Counted from the first letter of the stretch, positions 31,876 through 41,022 are shown. The stretch: 64,000 nt of DNA from CAYQMF01 sp964418595 (GCA_964418595.1 CAYQMF010000014.1:12730-76729), one strand, 5' to 3'. A program made the numbers and translations. Notes: generated from the sequence alone by a model not told the origin.

Positions 31876-34050
31876 GTGACCCCGGACGTGACCTGTGCCG
31901 GCACGCTCGAGCGGTTCACCTTCCGCAACCAGGAGACCGGCTTCGCGGTCGTGCGGGTGCGACCCGACCCGCCCGGGCCGGTGCTGTCGGCCGTCGGCCA
32001 GTTGGCCCAATTCGCCGAAGGGCAGAGAGTTAGGCTCACCGGCCGGCTCGTGCTGCACCCCAGGTTCGGCAGCCAGATCGAGGTCTCGACTGCAGAGGCC
32101 GAACAACCCAGGTCAGCCGCCGGCGTCGTCGCCTACCTGTCCTCGGGCCTCGTCAAAGGGGTCGGGCCGACCATCGCCCAGCGGCTCGTCGACCACTTCG
32201 GCGCCGAGGTCCTCGACATCGCCGACCGCGAGCCGGAGCGCCTGCTCGAGGTGAAGGGCTTCGGCAAGCGACGCGCCGAAGAACTCGCCGCGGCGCTGCG
32301 CGGGCAGCGCGATGTGCAGGAGGTGATGGTCTTCCTGCGCGCGCATGGTCTCGGCGCGGCGCTGGCGACGCGGATCTGCAAGCGGTACGGCAAGGGCGCG
32401 GCGGCGCTCATCACCGCCGATCCGTACCGCCTGGCCGACGAGGTCGTGGGCGTGGGCTTCAAGAAGGCCGACCAGGTGGCGCAGCACATCGGCATCGCTC
32501 CAGACGCACCGACCCGCCTGCGCGCCGGAGCCGTGTTCACCCTGGCGGAGGGTGCGCGCGACGGCCACTGCTACCTGGAGCTGCCCGACCTCGTGCAGAC
32601 GGCCGCCGCGCTGCTCGACGCGGACGCGACGCGCATCGAAGCCGAGTTGCCCAAGCTCGCCAGCGAAGGCCGAGTCGTGTGCGAAGCGGCGCCAGATGCC
32701 GACGCGCCGGTCCGCGTCTACCCGCGCACGCTGCACACCGCGGAGGCCGGCTGCGCCGAGTTGCTGCGCGATCTCCTGGAGGCCGTCCTGCCGCCGACGG
32801 CGATCGCGCCGGAGCAGGATGTCGAACGCCTCGCTGCCGCGAGCGGCGTGCGCATGCCGGCCGCGCAGCGCGCGGCGCTGGTGCACGCGCTCCGCGCCCA
32901 GGTCAGCGTCATCACCGGCGGACCGGGCGTCGGCAAGACCACGATCATCCGCGCCCTGGTGACGATCCTGCGCACGCACGACCTCCGTGTGCGCCTGTGC
33001 GCACCGACCGGCCGCGCTGCCAAGCGCCTCGAGGAATCCACCGGGCACGCGGCCACGACCATCCATCGCCTCCTCGAGTTCCAGGCCGGCATCCATCGCT
33101 TCGCCCGCAACGCGGAGACGCCGCTCGAGGGTCACGTCCTGGTCGTCGACGAGGCGTCGATGCTCGACGTGCAGCTCGCCTACTCGCTGTTGCGCGCGAT
33201 CCCACCGGGGATGCGGCTGGTGGTGGTGGGCGACGCCGATCAGCTCCCCGCGGTCGGGCCGGGCAACTTCCTGCGCGACCTCATCGACAGCGGCGTCGTC
33301 CCGGTGACGGCGCTGACGGAGGTGTTCCGCCAGCAGCGCGACTCACACATCGTCAGCGCGGCTCACGAGATCCTGAACGGGCGCGTGCCGGTCTCGGGTG
33401 GCGAGGGCAGTGACTTCTTCGTGGTCGAGACTCGCGACGCGGCGCACACGCGCGCCGTGGTGCGCGAACTCGTCGTCCGCCGCATCCCCACCGCGTTCGG
33501 CCTCGACCCGCGCAACGACATCCAGGTTCTCGCACCGATGTATCGCGGCGAGGCGGGCGCCGACGCCCTCAACGCCGACCTGCGTGAAGCCCTGAACCCC
33601 GGCCGCGACCAGCTCACCCGCGGCACGCACGTCTTCCGCGTCGGCGACAAGGTCCTGCAGGTCAAGAACGACCACGACCGCGAGGTCTACAACGGCGATG
33701 CGGGCATCGTGACCGCACTCGACGCGAGCACCTCGCGTCTCACCGTGCGCTTCGGCGAGCGCAGCCTCGAGTACCCCTTCGGCGACCTCGACCAGTTGGT
33801 GCCCGGCTTCGCGATCTCCGTACACCGGGCGCAGGGCAGCGAATACCCCGCGGTGGTCCTGCCGATGGCGACCGAGCACTTCCTGATGCTCAAGCGCAAC
33901 CTCGTCTACACGGCGGTGACGCGCGGACGACGCCTCGTCGTGATCGTCGGCTCGGCGCGCGCGCTGGCGATGGCCGTCGACAACGTCGGCAGCGATCGGC
34001 GCAACAGCGGGCTGGCCGCGCGGCTGCGAAGGGCCGCGCGCGCCACCTGA
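31876..34050 (+). CDS. recD2: RecD2-type ATP-dependent DNA helicase
   Basis: A 724-residue superfamily 1B 5'-3' helicase of the RecD2 type, which acts without RecBC. The N-terminal OB-like domain begins GTLERFTFRNQETGFAVVRV, followed by helix-hairpin-helix repeats (SSGLVKGVGPTIAQRLVDHF, LLEVKGFGKRRAEELAAAL). Helicase motifs are GGPGVGKTT (Walker A), CAPTGRAAKRLEE, VVDEASMLD, VVVGDADQLPAVGPG, ALTEVFRQ, ISVHRAQGSEYPAVVLP and VYTAVTRGRRLV. It probably works in replication-fork or break repair. The start GTG at 31876 is chosen from the AAGGA site; 31852 is the alternative. Confidence 0.9.
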   Translation: MTPDVTCAGTLERFTFRNQETGFAVVRVRPDPPGPVLSAVGQLAQFAEGQRVRLTGRLVLHPRFGSQIEVSTAEAEQPRSAAGVVAYLSSGLVKGVGPTIAQRLVDHFGAEVLDIADREPERLLEVKGFGKRRAEELAAALRGQRDVQEVMVFLRAHGLGAALATRICKRYGKGAAALITADPYRLADEVVGVGFKKADQVAQHIGIAPDAPTRLRAGAVFTLAEGARDGHCYLELPDLVQTAAALLDADATRIEAELPKLASEGRVVCEAAPDADAPVRVYPRTLHTAEAGCAELLRDLLEAVLPPTAIAPEQDVERLAAASGVRMPAAQRAALVHALRAQVSVITGGPGVGKTTIIRALVTILRTHDLRVRLCAPTGRAAKRLEESTGHAATTIHRLLEFQAGIHRFARNAETPLEGHVLVVDEASMLDVQLAYSLLRAIPPGMRLVVVGDADQLPAVGPGNFLRDLIDSGVVPVTALTEVFRQQRDSHIVSAAHEILNGRVPVSGGEGSDFFVVETRDAAHTRAVVRELVVRRIPTAFGLDPRNDIQVLAPMYRGEAGADALNADLREALNPGRDQLTRGTHVFRVGDKVLQVKNDHDREVYNGDAGIVTALDASTSRLTVRFGERSLEYPFGDLDQLVPGFAISVHRAQGSEYPAVVLPMATEHFLMLKRNLVYTAVTRGRRLVVIVGSARALAMAVDNVGSDRRNSGLAARLRRAARAT

Positions 34051-34066
34051 GCGCCGCGCCGCCACC

Positions 34067-34085
34067 CTCGCGACCCGGGCGCGAG
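34067..34085. terminator. Short hairpin between convergent recD2 and the 34086 gene
   Basis: CTCGCG (34067-34072) and CGCGAG (34080-34085) form a 6-bp stem with loop ACCCGGG, directly between the two stops. No T-tract is present. Confidence 0.35.
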
Positions 34086-34364
34086 CTACTTGCCGTCGCC
34101 CGGCTTCTTGGCCTGCGCCTTGAGGTACGCCTCGTACAGCTTGCGGTACTTCTCGCTCACCTCGGGCACCCCGCCGCGCTGCTTCACGCCGCCGAGGTAT
34201 TCCGGCAGGTTGCCCCAGTCGGCGGTGCCACCCTCGCGCTGCACGGTCTCCGTGCCGTCGTCCTTGGGCTGTCGCCTGGCGGTCTTGTTCTGCGCGTCCT
34301 TCGGGTTCTCGCCGCCGCCCGGCTGCTTCTGCTCGCCGGGCTGCTGCTCGTCGCGCTTCACCAT
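34086..34364 (-). CDS. C-terminal part of an interrupted secreted protein
   Basis: A 92-residue frame starting MVKRDEQQPGEQKQPGG and ending in a block (ADWGNLPEYLGGVKQRGGVP, EVSEKYRKLYEAYL) that resembles the conserved C-terminus of a planctomycete secreted family (WGNLP ... KYRKLYEAYL). The same frame is open upstream through a Gln/Pro/Gly-rich linker (GQGQQPQDGEPQDGEQGQ) all the way to the TGA at 34494-34496, which ends the preceding gene. So this is most likely the second part of a single protein of about 235 residues. The ATG at 34364 may not be a real start. Confidence 0.5.
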   Translation of the reverse strand: MVKRDEQQPGEQKQPGGGENPKDAQNKTARRQPKDDGTETVQREGGTADWGNLPEYLGGVKQRGGVPEVSEKYRKLYEAYLKAQAKKPGDGK

Positions 34365-34493
34365 GTCGGGCGTGTCGTTCTCCTTGCGCTGGCCGTTCGG
34401 CTGGCGCTGCCCCTGCGGGCGCTGACCCTGCTCGCCATCCTGCGGCTCGCCATCCTGCGGTTGCTGGCCCTGACCAGGGCCGTCACCCGACTT

Positions 34494-34790
34494 TCAAAGC
34501 CCCGACTTGCTGAGCTCCTCGATCAGCTCGTCGATCCCCTTCTGCACGCTCTTGCTCGTGCCCTGGGCCTCGTCGAGCATCTTCTGCAGGCCTTCGGCGC
34601 TGCGCTTCGACGCCTCGGTGGCCGCCTTGCCGATGCCACGCTGGGAGAGCAGGCGGTCGATCGTCTGCATCTCCTCCGAGACCTTGGACGCGATGCGTCG
34701 CAACTGTTCCTGCGGGGTCGGACCCACTTGCGCTGGCAACATGCTGCCAGCGAGACACAGGGCACTGAGGGTGAGCAGTCTGTTGCGCAT
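34494..34790 (-). CDS. Secreted helical protein, ended by an in-frame TGA
   Basis: A 98-residue exported protein with signal peptide MRNRLLTLSALCLAGSMLPAQ and a long charged helix (EQLRRIASKVSEEMQTIDRL ... IDELIEELSKSGL). The TGA at 34494-34496 is followed in the same frame by more than 130 sense codons that look like its natural continuation (KSGDGPGQGQQPQ). AAGTCGGG occurs on both sides of the stop (coding AAG TCG GGG CTT TGA AAG TCG GGT), so a 15-base duplication could have created the stop. Function unknown. Confidence 0.6.
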   Translation of the reverse strand: MRNRLLTLSALCLAGSMLPAQVGPTPQEQLRRIASKVSEEMQTIDRLLSQRGIGKAATEASKRSAEGLQKMLDEAQGTSKSVQKGIDELIEELSKSGL

Positions 34791-34914
34791 CGTGTCGGGC
34801 TCCTGGGGCGGCCGTTCGTTCTTCGTCCACGTGGGGCGGACGACTGTTGCGGCAGGTTAGCCGGTCGGGCCGCCCTTACCAAGGGGGGCGGCCATCCGTC
34901 GGTGGCAGGCTGGC

Positions 34915-34920
34915 TACACT
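34915..34920 (+). promoter_or_regulatory. TANNNT -10-like box of the TlpA-like gene
   Basis: GGCTACACT ends 12 bp before the GTG at 34933. Confidence 0.4.
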
Positions 34921-34932
34921 GTCCGGCGTCCC

Positions 34933-36036
34933 GTGTCCCGTCCCTTCCTCCTCCGCCGGGTCCTGCCGGCCGCGTGCAGCGCGCTTGCCGCGCTGATCCC
35001 CGCGCCGATGGCGGCGCAGGCATGGCCGGTCCTGAGCGCGCGGAGCCTCGAGCGCGGCCTCGTTCGCGAACTCGAGAGCGCCCTCACGCCGTGGCACGAA
35101 GGCAACCCGGCCGCGGCGCGTGCACGCCTGGACCGGCTCCTCGATGCGACGGGCTCCGTCGACCTCGGTCCCCTCGGCTACGCCCGCGCCCTGCGCCTCG
35201 GACTCGCCGGCGAACCGGAGCGAGCGGCCGCAGCCCTGGACGACCTCCTCGCGCACGACCCGGCACCGCCGCAGACCGCCGCTCGCCTCGCGGCCCAGAT
35301 CTACCTCGACGCCTTGCGCGAGCAAGTGAGCCAACGGGCGCTCGACGTCGGCCAGGTGCATCTGCTCGCGCAACGTGCGCTCGACCTGAGACAGCGGCCC
35401 GCCATCGTCGCCGCAATCATCGGCGACGCGCTGGCCACCCCGCGCCTGGACCCCGCCGCCGAAGCGATGCGCCGGGCGCTCCTCACGCGCCTCGCGGATG
35501 CCGGAAAGCCGGCCCCGACGTCGAGCGACCTACCGATCGAGGAGGCACGCCGCGAGCCGGAGCCCCTTGCCCTCACGCTGCATTCGCTCAGCGGCAAGCG
35601 CATCGATCTCGAGTCGCTGCGCGGGCGCGTGGTCCTCCTCCACTTCTGGGCGGAGTGGTGCCCGGTCAGCGCCGCCGAGGCCCCGACGCTCGTCGCCGCC
35701 TTCGAACGCTTCCATACCCGCGGCCTGCAAGTGATCGGCATCGCGGCGGACGACGACGGCGATGCCGTGCCGGTGCGCGCCGCTGCGGCGCGGCTGCATC
35801 TCACCTGGGAGCACGTCCTCGACGGTGAAGCGCTCAGTGGTCCGTTGGCGCTTCGCTTCGGCGTCGAGAGCCTGCCGGCGGCGATCCTCCTCGACCGACG
35901 CGGGGTGCTCCGGGCCAGCGGCGAGAGTCTCCGCGGCGACGCCCTCGCCCCGCGGATCGAGAAGCTCCTCGACGAACCGCCGCCGCCGATCTCACTGCCG
36001 CGGCGAGAACGGGATCGAGATCAGGACCGAAGGTGA
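34933..36036 (+). CDS. TlpA-like thioredoxin-fold protein lacking the second active-site cysteine
   Basis: A 367-residue exported protein. A signal peptide (VLPAACSALAALIPAPMAAQ) and an all-helical ~190-residue region precede a thioredoxin/AhpC-TSA fold starting LTLHSLSGKRIDLESLRGRV. The active site reads HFWAEWCPVSAAEAP, where TlpA/ResA proteins have WCPPC, so only the first cysteine is kept. The cis-proline region FGVESLPAAILLDRRG is present. Without the resolving cysteine it cannot be a normal disulfide reductase; it may be peroxiredoxin-like or a binding protein. The 3' end overlaps the convergent lipoprotein gene by 45 bp. Start GTG at 34933. Confidence 0.7.
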   Translation: MSRPFLLRRVLPAACSALAALIPAPMAAQAWPVLSARSLERGLVRELESALTPWHEGNPAAARARLDRLLDATGSVDLGPLGYARALRLGLAGEPERAAAALDDLLAHDPAPPQTAARLAAQIYLDALREQVSQRALDVGQVHLLAQRALDLRQRPAIVAAIIGDALATPRLDPAAEAMRRALLTRLADAGKPAPTSSDLPIEEARREPEPLALTLHSLSGKRIDLESLRGRVVLLHFWAEWCPVSAAEAPTLVAAFERFHTRGLQVIGIAADDDGDAVPVRAAAARLHLTWEHVLDGEALSGPLALRFGVESLPAAILLDRRGVLRASGESLRGDALAPRIEKLLDEPPPPISLPRRERDRDQDRR

Positions 36037-36459
36037 CCGCCACGTGATGGGCACGTCGACCTGCACCGGGTCGAAGCCCACCGCGTCGATCTCCACGAGT
36101 ACGAACGCTTCGTCGGCGTCGCGATCGCCTTCGATGATCGCGCGGTCGAGATCGTCCACCCGGAACCCGATGTCCTCCTCCGCGATACCCGAGCTGGTGA
36201 ACAGGACGCGCCCGGTGTCGTCGGTGAGGAACCACCGATCCGGGTCGGGGTTGGCGCACACGCACCCGCTCCATTCCTGGGCGCCCTCGACGAGCCGCAC
36301 CGACACGCCTTCCCACACGTAGTTGGTGCCGGGATCGTAGACCTCGACCTCGAGCTCCACGAGCCGGGGGGAACGCTGCGCACCGATGACGGCCCGGTGG
36401 CCGCACGCGCCGAGTGCCAGCGTGAAGAGGAGCGCGGCGGGAATCGCGAGGGGACGCAT
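35992..36459 (-). CDS. Predicted lipoprotein of unknown function
   Basis: A 155-residue protein with a lipoprotein signal (MRPLAIPAALLFTLALGAC, lipobox LGAC). The mature part is a beta-rich domain of unknown family, starting VELEVEVYDPGTNYVWEGVS and ending ITWRSPSVLISIPFSPRQ. It should be anchored to a membrane through the lipid-modified cysteine. The ATG at 36459 is set by the signal sequence; a TACGCT box lies 18 bp upstream. Its last 45 bp overlap the convergent TlpA-like gene. Confidence 0.6.
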   Translation of the reverse strand: MRPLAIPAALLFTLALGACGHRAVIGAQRSPRLVELEVEVYDPGTNYVWEGVSVRLVEGAQEWSGCVCANPDPDRWFLTDDTGRVLFTSSGIAEEDIGFRVDDLDRAIIEGDRDADEAFVLVEIDAVGFDPVQVDVPITWRSPSVLISIPFSPRQ

Positions 36460-36477
36460 GTGGAGACGATTGCGAGA

Positions 36478-36483
36478 AGCGTA
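36478..36483 (-). promoter_or_regulatory. TANNNT -10-like box of the lipoprotein gene
   Basis: GGTACGCT on the minus strand, 18 bp before the ATG at 36459. Confidence 0.3.
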
Positions 36484-36659
36484 CCGCCGCGGCCGGCCCC
36501 CGATCGCCTCGGCGCGATGGCGCCTTCCCGGCTCGGCGGACGTCCCTCGCGCCACGAGTTGTCCTGTCGGCAAGACACTGCGCGCGCCGAAAGCCCGGGC
36601 ATCGACGCGCGCGCCGGCGCAGAATGCGCACGCCCTCGGCCGCCCGACCTGCCCTCTCC

Positions 36660-38381
36660 ATGACCGACTCCAAGCCCCCTGCGACACGGAGCAACTTCGT
36701 GCCCGCGGGCCTCGATGCTGGCGACATCGCCCAGCTCCAACCGCTCTACCGCGCGCTGGCCGACCGCGCGATCTCGAGTGTCGCCGACCTCGAGCGCTGG
36801 CTGCTCGACGAGAGCGCGTTGCTGGCCTGCGTCGGAGCGGCGGTCGCGCGCCGCTACATCGCGATGACCTGCAACACCGCCGACGCCGTCGCGCGCGAGC
36901 GCTACCTCGCGATGGAACGCGACGTCGTCCCGGTGACCAAGGCCCTCGGCGACGAACTCGACCGCAAGCTGCTCGCGCACCCCACGACCCGCACGCTGCC
37001 GCCTGCGCGCTACGGCACGTTGCTCCGCCGGCGACGCGCCCTCAACGAGATCTTCCGGCCCGCCAACGTGAACCTGCAGCGAGAGGAGAGCGAACTCGAA
37101 TCGCGGCAACAGGCAGTGATGGGCGGCCTGACGGTGAGCTTCGCCGGTCGGACGCACACGGTGCCGGCCATGGCCATCTTCCAGGAGGATCCGGTCCGCG
37201 TGGTGCGCGAAGCAGCCTGGCGCGCCACCGTCACGGCGCGCGCCACGGTGCGGGGCGAACTGCTCGCGCTGTTCGATCGGCTCGTCGAGCTCCGTTCCAC
37301 GATGGCGAAGAACGCCGGCTTCGCCGACTACACCGGGTACCGCTTCCGCCAGCTCCAGCGCCTCGACTACGGGCCCGATACCTGCTTCCGCTTCCACGCC
37401 GCGGTGGCCGAGGTCGTGGTGCCCGCCGTCGGGAGGCTCGACGCGCGCCGGCGGCAACGCCTGCGCGTCGACACGCTCCGGCCGTGGGACCTCGCGGTCG
37501 ATACCGATGGCGCCCCACCGCTGCGTCCATTCGCGACCGAGCCCGAACTCCTCGACCTGGCGACCGGCCTGTTCGCCCGCGTCGACCCGCCGTTCGCCGA
37601 GGACGTACGCATGCTGCGCGCCGAAGGGTTGCTCGACCTCATGAGCCGGCAAGGCAAGGCCCCGGGCGGATACCAGTACTCGCTCGAAGACGTGCGCCTG
37701 CCCTTCATCTTCGCCAACGCGGTGGGCACGCACGACGACGTGCAGACGCTCCTCCACGAGGGCGGTCACGCGTTCCACGCGCTCGCGGTCCGCGACGAGC
37801 CGCTGCTCCACTACCGCGAGGCGCCGATCGAGATGGCGGAGACCGCCAGCATGAGCATGGAGCTGATGGCGCTCGAGCATCTCGACGCGGTGTACGCGCC
37901 GAAGGACGCCCGCCGCGCGCGCGCGCGCCATCTCGAAGGCGTGCTGCGCCTGCTACCCTGGATCGCCAGCATCGACGCGTTCCAGCACCGGGTGTACGCG
38001 AACCCGGACCACGACCACGACGCACGCACCCGCGCCTGGCTCGAGATCCGCGCGCGCTTCGCGCCCGGGCTCGACTTCGCGGGCATCGAGGATGCACTCG
38101 CGCACCAGTGGCTGCAGCAGGGCCACGTCTTCACCCACCCGCACTACTACATCGAGTACGGCATCGCCCAGCTCGCTGCACTGCAGGTCTGGCAGCGGTA
38201 CCGCCGCGATCCACGAGCCGCGGTCGCCGGCTACCGCGCTGCGCTGGCGCTCGGCGGCTCGCGGCCACTCCCCGAACTGCTCGCCGCGGCAGGCGCGAGC
38301 TTCGACGTGTCCCCGGCGCGGCTGGCCACGTTGGTCGCCGACGTGGAGGAGGTCCTCGACGGCAGCTCAGCCGAAGAGTGA
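36660..38381 (+). CDS. M3-family oligoendopeptidase (PepF-like)
   Basis: A 573-residue zinc metallopeptidase that cleaves oligopeptides in the cytoplasm. The active site is TLLHEGGHAFHAL, with zinc ligands His366 and His370 and catalytic Glu367. The third ligand is in EMAETASMSMELM, as in M3 enzymes. The N-terminal helical half (QREESELESRQQAVMGGLTV) and the C-terminal helices match the oligoendopeptidase F layout, and the length fits the family. ATG at 36660; there is no signal peptide. The last 15 bp overlap the convergent DUF72 gene. Confidence 0.88.
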   Translation: MTDSKPPATRSNFVPAGLDAGDIAQLQPLYRALADRAISSVADLERWLLDESALLACVGAAVARRYIAMTCNTADAVARERYLAMERDVVPVTKALGDELDRKLLAHPTTRTLPPARYGTLLRRRRALNEIFRPANVNLQREESELESRQQAVMGGLTVSFAGRTHTVPAMAIFQEDPVRVVREAAWRATVTARATVRGELLALFDRLVELRSTMAKNAGFADYTGYRFRQLQRLDYGPDTCFRFHAAVAEVVVPAVGRLDARRRQRLRVDTLRPWDLAVDTDGAPPLRPFATEPELLDLATGLFARVDPPFAEDVRMLRAEGLLDLMSRQGKAPGGYQYSLEDVRLPFIFANAVGTHDDVQTLLHEGGHAFHALAVRDEPLLHYREAPIEMAETASMSMELMALEHLDAVYAPKDARRARARHLEGVLRLLPWIASIDAFQHRVYANPDHDHDARTRAWLEIRARFAPGLDFAGIEDALAHQWLQQGHVFTHPHYYIEYGIAQLAALQVWQRYRRDPRAAVAGYRAALALGGSRPLPELLAAAGASFDVSPARLATLVADVEEVLDGSSAEE

Positions 38382-39239
38382 ACCCTGCCCCCGCCGGCGG
38401 GCGATGGACGCGAGGTCGGGATAGGTCGCCAGGAGGAGATCGGGCACGTCCACGGCCGCGCCGCTGTGGGCGGCCATGAGCTCGAGCGCGACCTTCATCG
38501 CCTTGCCCTCGAAGTGGTTGTTGGCGACGACGAAGGTCTCTGCGGCGTCCTGCGCGATCGCACGCAGTCGGGTACCGAGCGCGGTCACCTCAGCTGCCGA
38601 GTACAGCCAGTCGTAGACCTGATCGCGGCCGGCGTTCTTGTCGAACCACGCGGGGCTCCGACCGTGCAGGCGCAGGTACGCAAACCCCGCCGCGTCAGCG
38701 CCGGGCGACGCCAGCGCAAAGCCGTCGCGACCCACCGGGTAGTCGAGGTGCACGACCGACACACCCAACGCCCGCAGGAAGGCCAGCGCCGCGTCGGCCT
38801 GCCAGCTCGCGTGCCGCACTTCCACCGCCAGCGGCGCGACATCCGCGAAGGCGGCGACCAGCGCCGTCAGATGCGCGCGCGCCGCCGGCGAGTCGGTGAA
38901 CGCGACGCTGAACTGTGCGAGCTGCGCGCGCAGGCGGCCGCTGGCGCGCAGCGGTTGCAGCGCCGCCTTGAACGCTTCGACGTCGCGGCGGTCCAGGCGG
39001 CGGTCGTGCGTGAACACCTGCCCGAGCTTGGCGGTGAACAGCGTCCGCGTCGCCTCCGTGCGGGCGACCCAGCTCGCCACCATCGACGGCGCCGGCGTCG
39101 CATAGAAGGTCGAGTTGACCTCGATGAGGGGCACGAAGCGCGCGCAGAACGCCAGCGCGTCGCGACACCCGGCGGCGTAGACCCTGCCCTTCCAATCGGC
39201 ATAGCTCCAACCGGCGATGCCGACCGCGACGCGGCTCAT
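38367..39239 (-). CDS. DUF72 family protein
   Basis: A 290-residue TIM-barrel-like DUF72 protein. Family marks are VAVGIAGWSYADWKGRVYAA, VNSTFYATPAPSMVASW, VEVRHASWQADAALAFLRAL, AYLRLHGRS and FVVANNHFEGKAMKVALEL. The biochemical role of DUF72 is not established; nucleic-acid processing has been suggested from gene context. Its ATG overlaps the stop of the upstream membrane protein gene (ATGA), making it the last gene of the trmH-rarA-membrane protein-DUF72 run. Confidence 0.85.
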   Translation of the reverse strand: MSRVAVGIAGWSYADWKGRVYAAGCRDALAFCARFVPLIEVNSTFYATPAPSMVASWVARTEATRTLFTAKLGQVFTHDRRLDRRDVEAFKAALQPLRASGRLRAQLAQFSVAFTDSPAARAHLTALVAAFADVAPLAVEVRHASWQADAALAFLRALGVSVVHLDYPVGRDGFALASPGADAAGFAYLRLHGRSPAWFDKNAGRDQVYDWLYSAAEVTALGTRLRAIAQDAAETFVVANNHFEGKAMKVALELMAAHSGAAVDVPDLLLATYPDLASIARRRGQGSLFG

Positions 39240-39691
39240 TCGTGCGGGTGGAAGAAGGCCTGCCAGACGAAGCCGTCGATCGTGACGCCGAGACCGAACG
39301 CCAGCACGCACACGAGCAACGGCTGCGCGGCGCGCGCGCCGGCCGCGCGAGACGCAGCGTGCGCGCGCCGCGCCGGCCGGCTCCACAGCCACGCGAGCAG
39401 CACGGCCACCCAGCCGAGGAGCGCGCGCGAGAACAACCAGCCTTCGCGCGACGCCAGTGGCAGCACGCGCTCGGCGTGCAGGTTGGCGAGCACCAGGTAG
39501 CCGATCAGCGACACGAAGAAGAACAGGTAGAAGGTCAGCGGCGCGCGGTCCTTCAGGCCCAGGCGATGGTCGTTGGCGGCCAGCACGATGCCGGCACCGA
39601 ACGGCGACAGCACGAAGCTCGCCAGCACGAGGGACGTGGGGTGGTAGACCGCGGCGGGGACGGGCGCCGGCGACGCAGCGGGCTCAGCCAT
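39236..39691 (-). CDS. Small polytopic membrane protein
   Basis: A 151-residue protein with four hydrophobic helices (SLVLASFVLSPFGAGIVLAA, PLTFYLFFFVSLIGYLVL, LLGWVAVLLAWLWS, PLLVCVLAFGLGVTIDGFVW). No family is recognised. It starts inside the end of rarA (8-bp overlap) and its stop overlaps the DUF72 start, so it belongs to a tightly coupled operon. Confidence 0.6.
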   Translation of the reverse strand: MAEPAASPAPVPAAVYHPTSLVLASFVLSPFGAGIVLAANDHRLGLKDRAPLTFYLFFFVSLIGYLVLANLHAERVLPLASREGWLFSRALLGWVAVLLAWLWSRPARRAHAASRAAGARAAQPLLVCVLAFGLGVTIDGFVWQAFFHPHE

Positions 39692-41021
39692 CGCTCCTCC
39701 CGCGCCGCCGCGCCTCGGCCTCCGCCATGCGTGCCTTGACCTTCGCCTCGAAGCCAGCGTCACCCGGCGCGTAGAAGCACGCGTCGCGCAGCGCCTCGGG
39801 AAGGCACTCCATCGGCGCGACGCCGCCCTCGCAGTCGTGCGCGTAGCGGTAGCCGGCGCCGTGCCCCCATTCCTTCGCCAGCCGGGTGGGTGCGTTGCGG
39901 AGGTGCGCCGGCACCTCGTGCTGCGGCCCGCTCTCCGCGGCCGCCATCGCCGCGTCGATGGCCGAATGGACCGCGTTGCTCTTCGGTGCCGCGGCCAGGT
40001 ACACCGCCGCCTCCGCGAGCGGCAGGCGACCCTCGGGCAAGCCCATGTTCTGCAGCGCTGTGAGCGCCGCCACCGCGACCTGCAGGGCCATCGGATCGGC
40101 GAGACCGATGTCCTCCGCCGCCACCGCGATCATCCGGCGCGCGGCCTGCGCAGGATCGGCGTCCGCGGCGAGGAAGCGCGCCAGCCAGTACAGGGACGCC
40201 TGCACGTCGGAGTTGCGCAGCGACTTGTGCAGCGCGGAGAGAAGATCGAAGTGCGCGTCGCCGCCGCGGTCGTGGCGCAGGGTGCGATGTTGCATCGCCT
40301 CCGCGATGGCGCGTTCGCTCAGGCACTCACCGTCGAGGCACGTCGCAGTCGCGGCTTCGAGGACGTTGAGCGCGCTGCGCGCATCGCCCGCCGCGGTCGC
40401 CACCAGGCGATGGCGCGCCGCGGGTTCGAGCCGGATGCCACGGGCAGCGAGCCCGCGCGGGTCGGTGAGGGCGCGGTCCACCAGCGCGCCGATGGCGTCG
40501 TCGTCGAGCGCCTGCAGACGCAGGATCCGGCACCGCGACAGCAGCGGGGCGATCACCGAGAACGCGGGGTTCTCCGTCGTCGCCCCCACCAGCACCGCGT
40601 CGCCGCTCTCCACGTACGGCAGGAAGGCGTCCTGCTGCGCCTTGTTGAAGCGGTGGATCTCGTCGACGAAGAGGAGCGTGCCACGACCCTCGCGAGCGCG
40701 GCGGAGCTGCGCATCCGCGACGGCTTCGCGCACGTCCTTCACCCCGGAGAGCACCGCCGAGAACGGCACGAAGTGCAGGTCGGAAGCCTGCGCGATGAGC
40801 CGCGCCAGCGTGGTCTTGCCGACGCCGGGTGGCCCGAACAACAGGAGCGAGCCCGCGAGTCCGCGCTCGATCGCGAGGCGCAGGTCCTTGCCGGGACCGA
40901 TCAGGTGCGCCTGACCGACGTACTCGTCGAGGGTCTGCGGGCGCATGCGCTCCGCGAGGGGACGCAGCGGACCCTCGCGCGCGCTCGCGGGCACCGGTTC
41001 GAACAGGCTCACGGCAGACAC
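39684..41021 (-). CDS. rarA: Replication-associated recombination protein RarA (MgsA)
   Basis: A 445-residue AAA+ ATPase related to clamp loaders that acts at stalled replication forks. Visible motifs are RPQTLDEYVGQAHLIGPGK, Walker A FGPPGVGKTTLARLIA, Walker B LLFVDEIHRFNKAQQDAFLP, sensor 1 LVGATTENPAFSVIAPLLSR, and the C-terminal MgsA domain (SLRNSDVQASLYWLARFLAA, EDIGLADPMALQVA, YAHDCEGGVAPMECLPE). Length and order match the family. It follows the trmH-type gene by a single base and overlaps the next membrane gene, so it is in an operon. Confidence 0.93.
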   Translation of the reverse strand: MSAVSLFEPVPASAREGPLRPLAERMRPQTLDEYVGQAHLIGPGKDLRLAIERGLAGSLLLFGPPGVGKTTLARLIAQASDLHFVPFSAVLSGVKDVREAVADAQLRRAREGRGTLLFVDEIHRFNKAQQDAFLPYVESGDAVLVGATTENPAFSVIAPLLSRCRILRLQALDDDAIGALVDRALTDPRGLAARGIRLEPAARHRLVATAAGDARSALNVLEAATATCLDGECLSERAIAEAMQHRTLRHDRGGDAHFDLLSALHKSLRNSDVQASLYWLARFLAADADPAQAARRMIAVAAEDIGLADPMALQVAVAALTALQNMGLPEGRLPLAEAAVYLAAAPKSNAVHSAIDAAMAAAESGPQHEVPAHLRNAPTRLAKEWGHGAGYRYAHDCEGGVAPMECLPEALRDACFYAPGDAGFEAKVKARMAEAEARRRGRSDG

Positions 41022-41022
41022 C

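Noticed and set aside
34494..34496. The in-frame TGA as selenocysteine or a recoded tryptophan.
   Set aside because: No selenoprotein family resemblance around it, no clear SECIS-like stem directly after, and TGA is used as an ordinary stop by many genes here.
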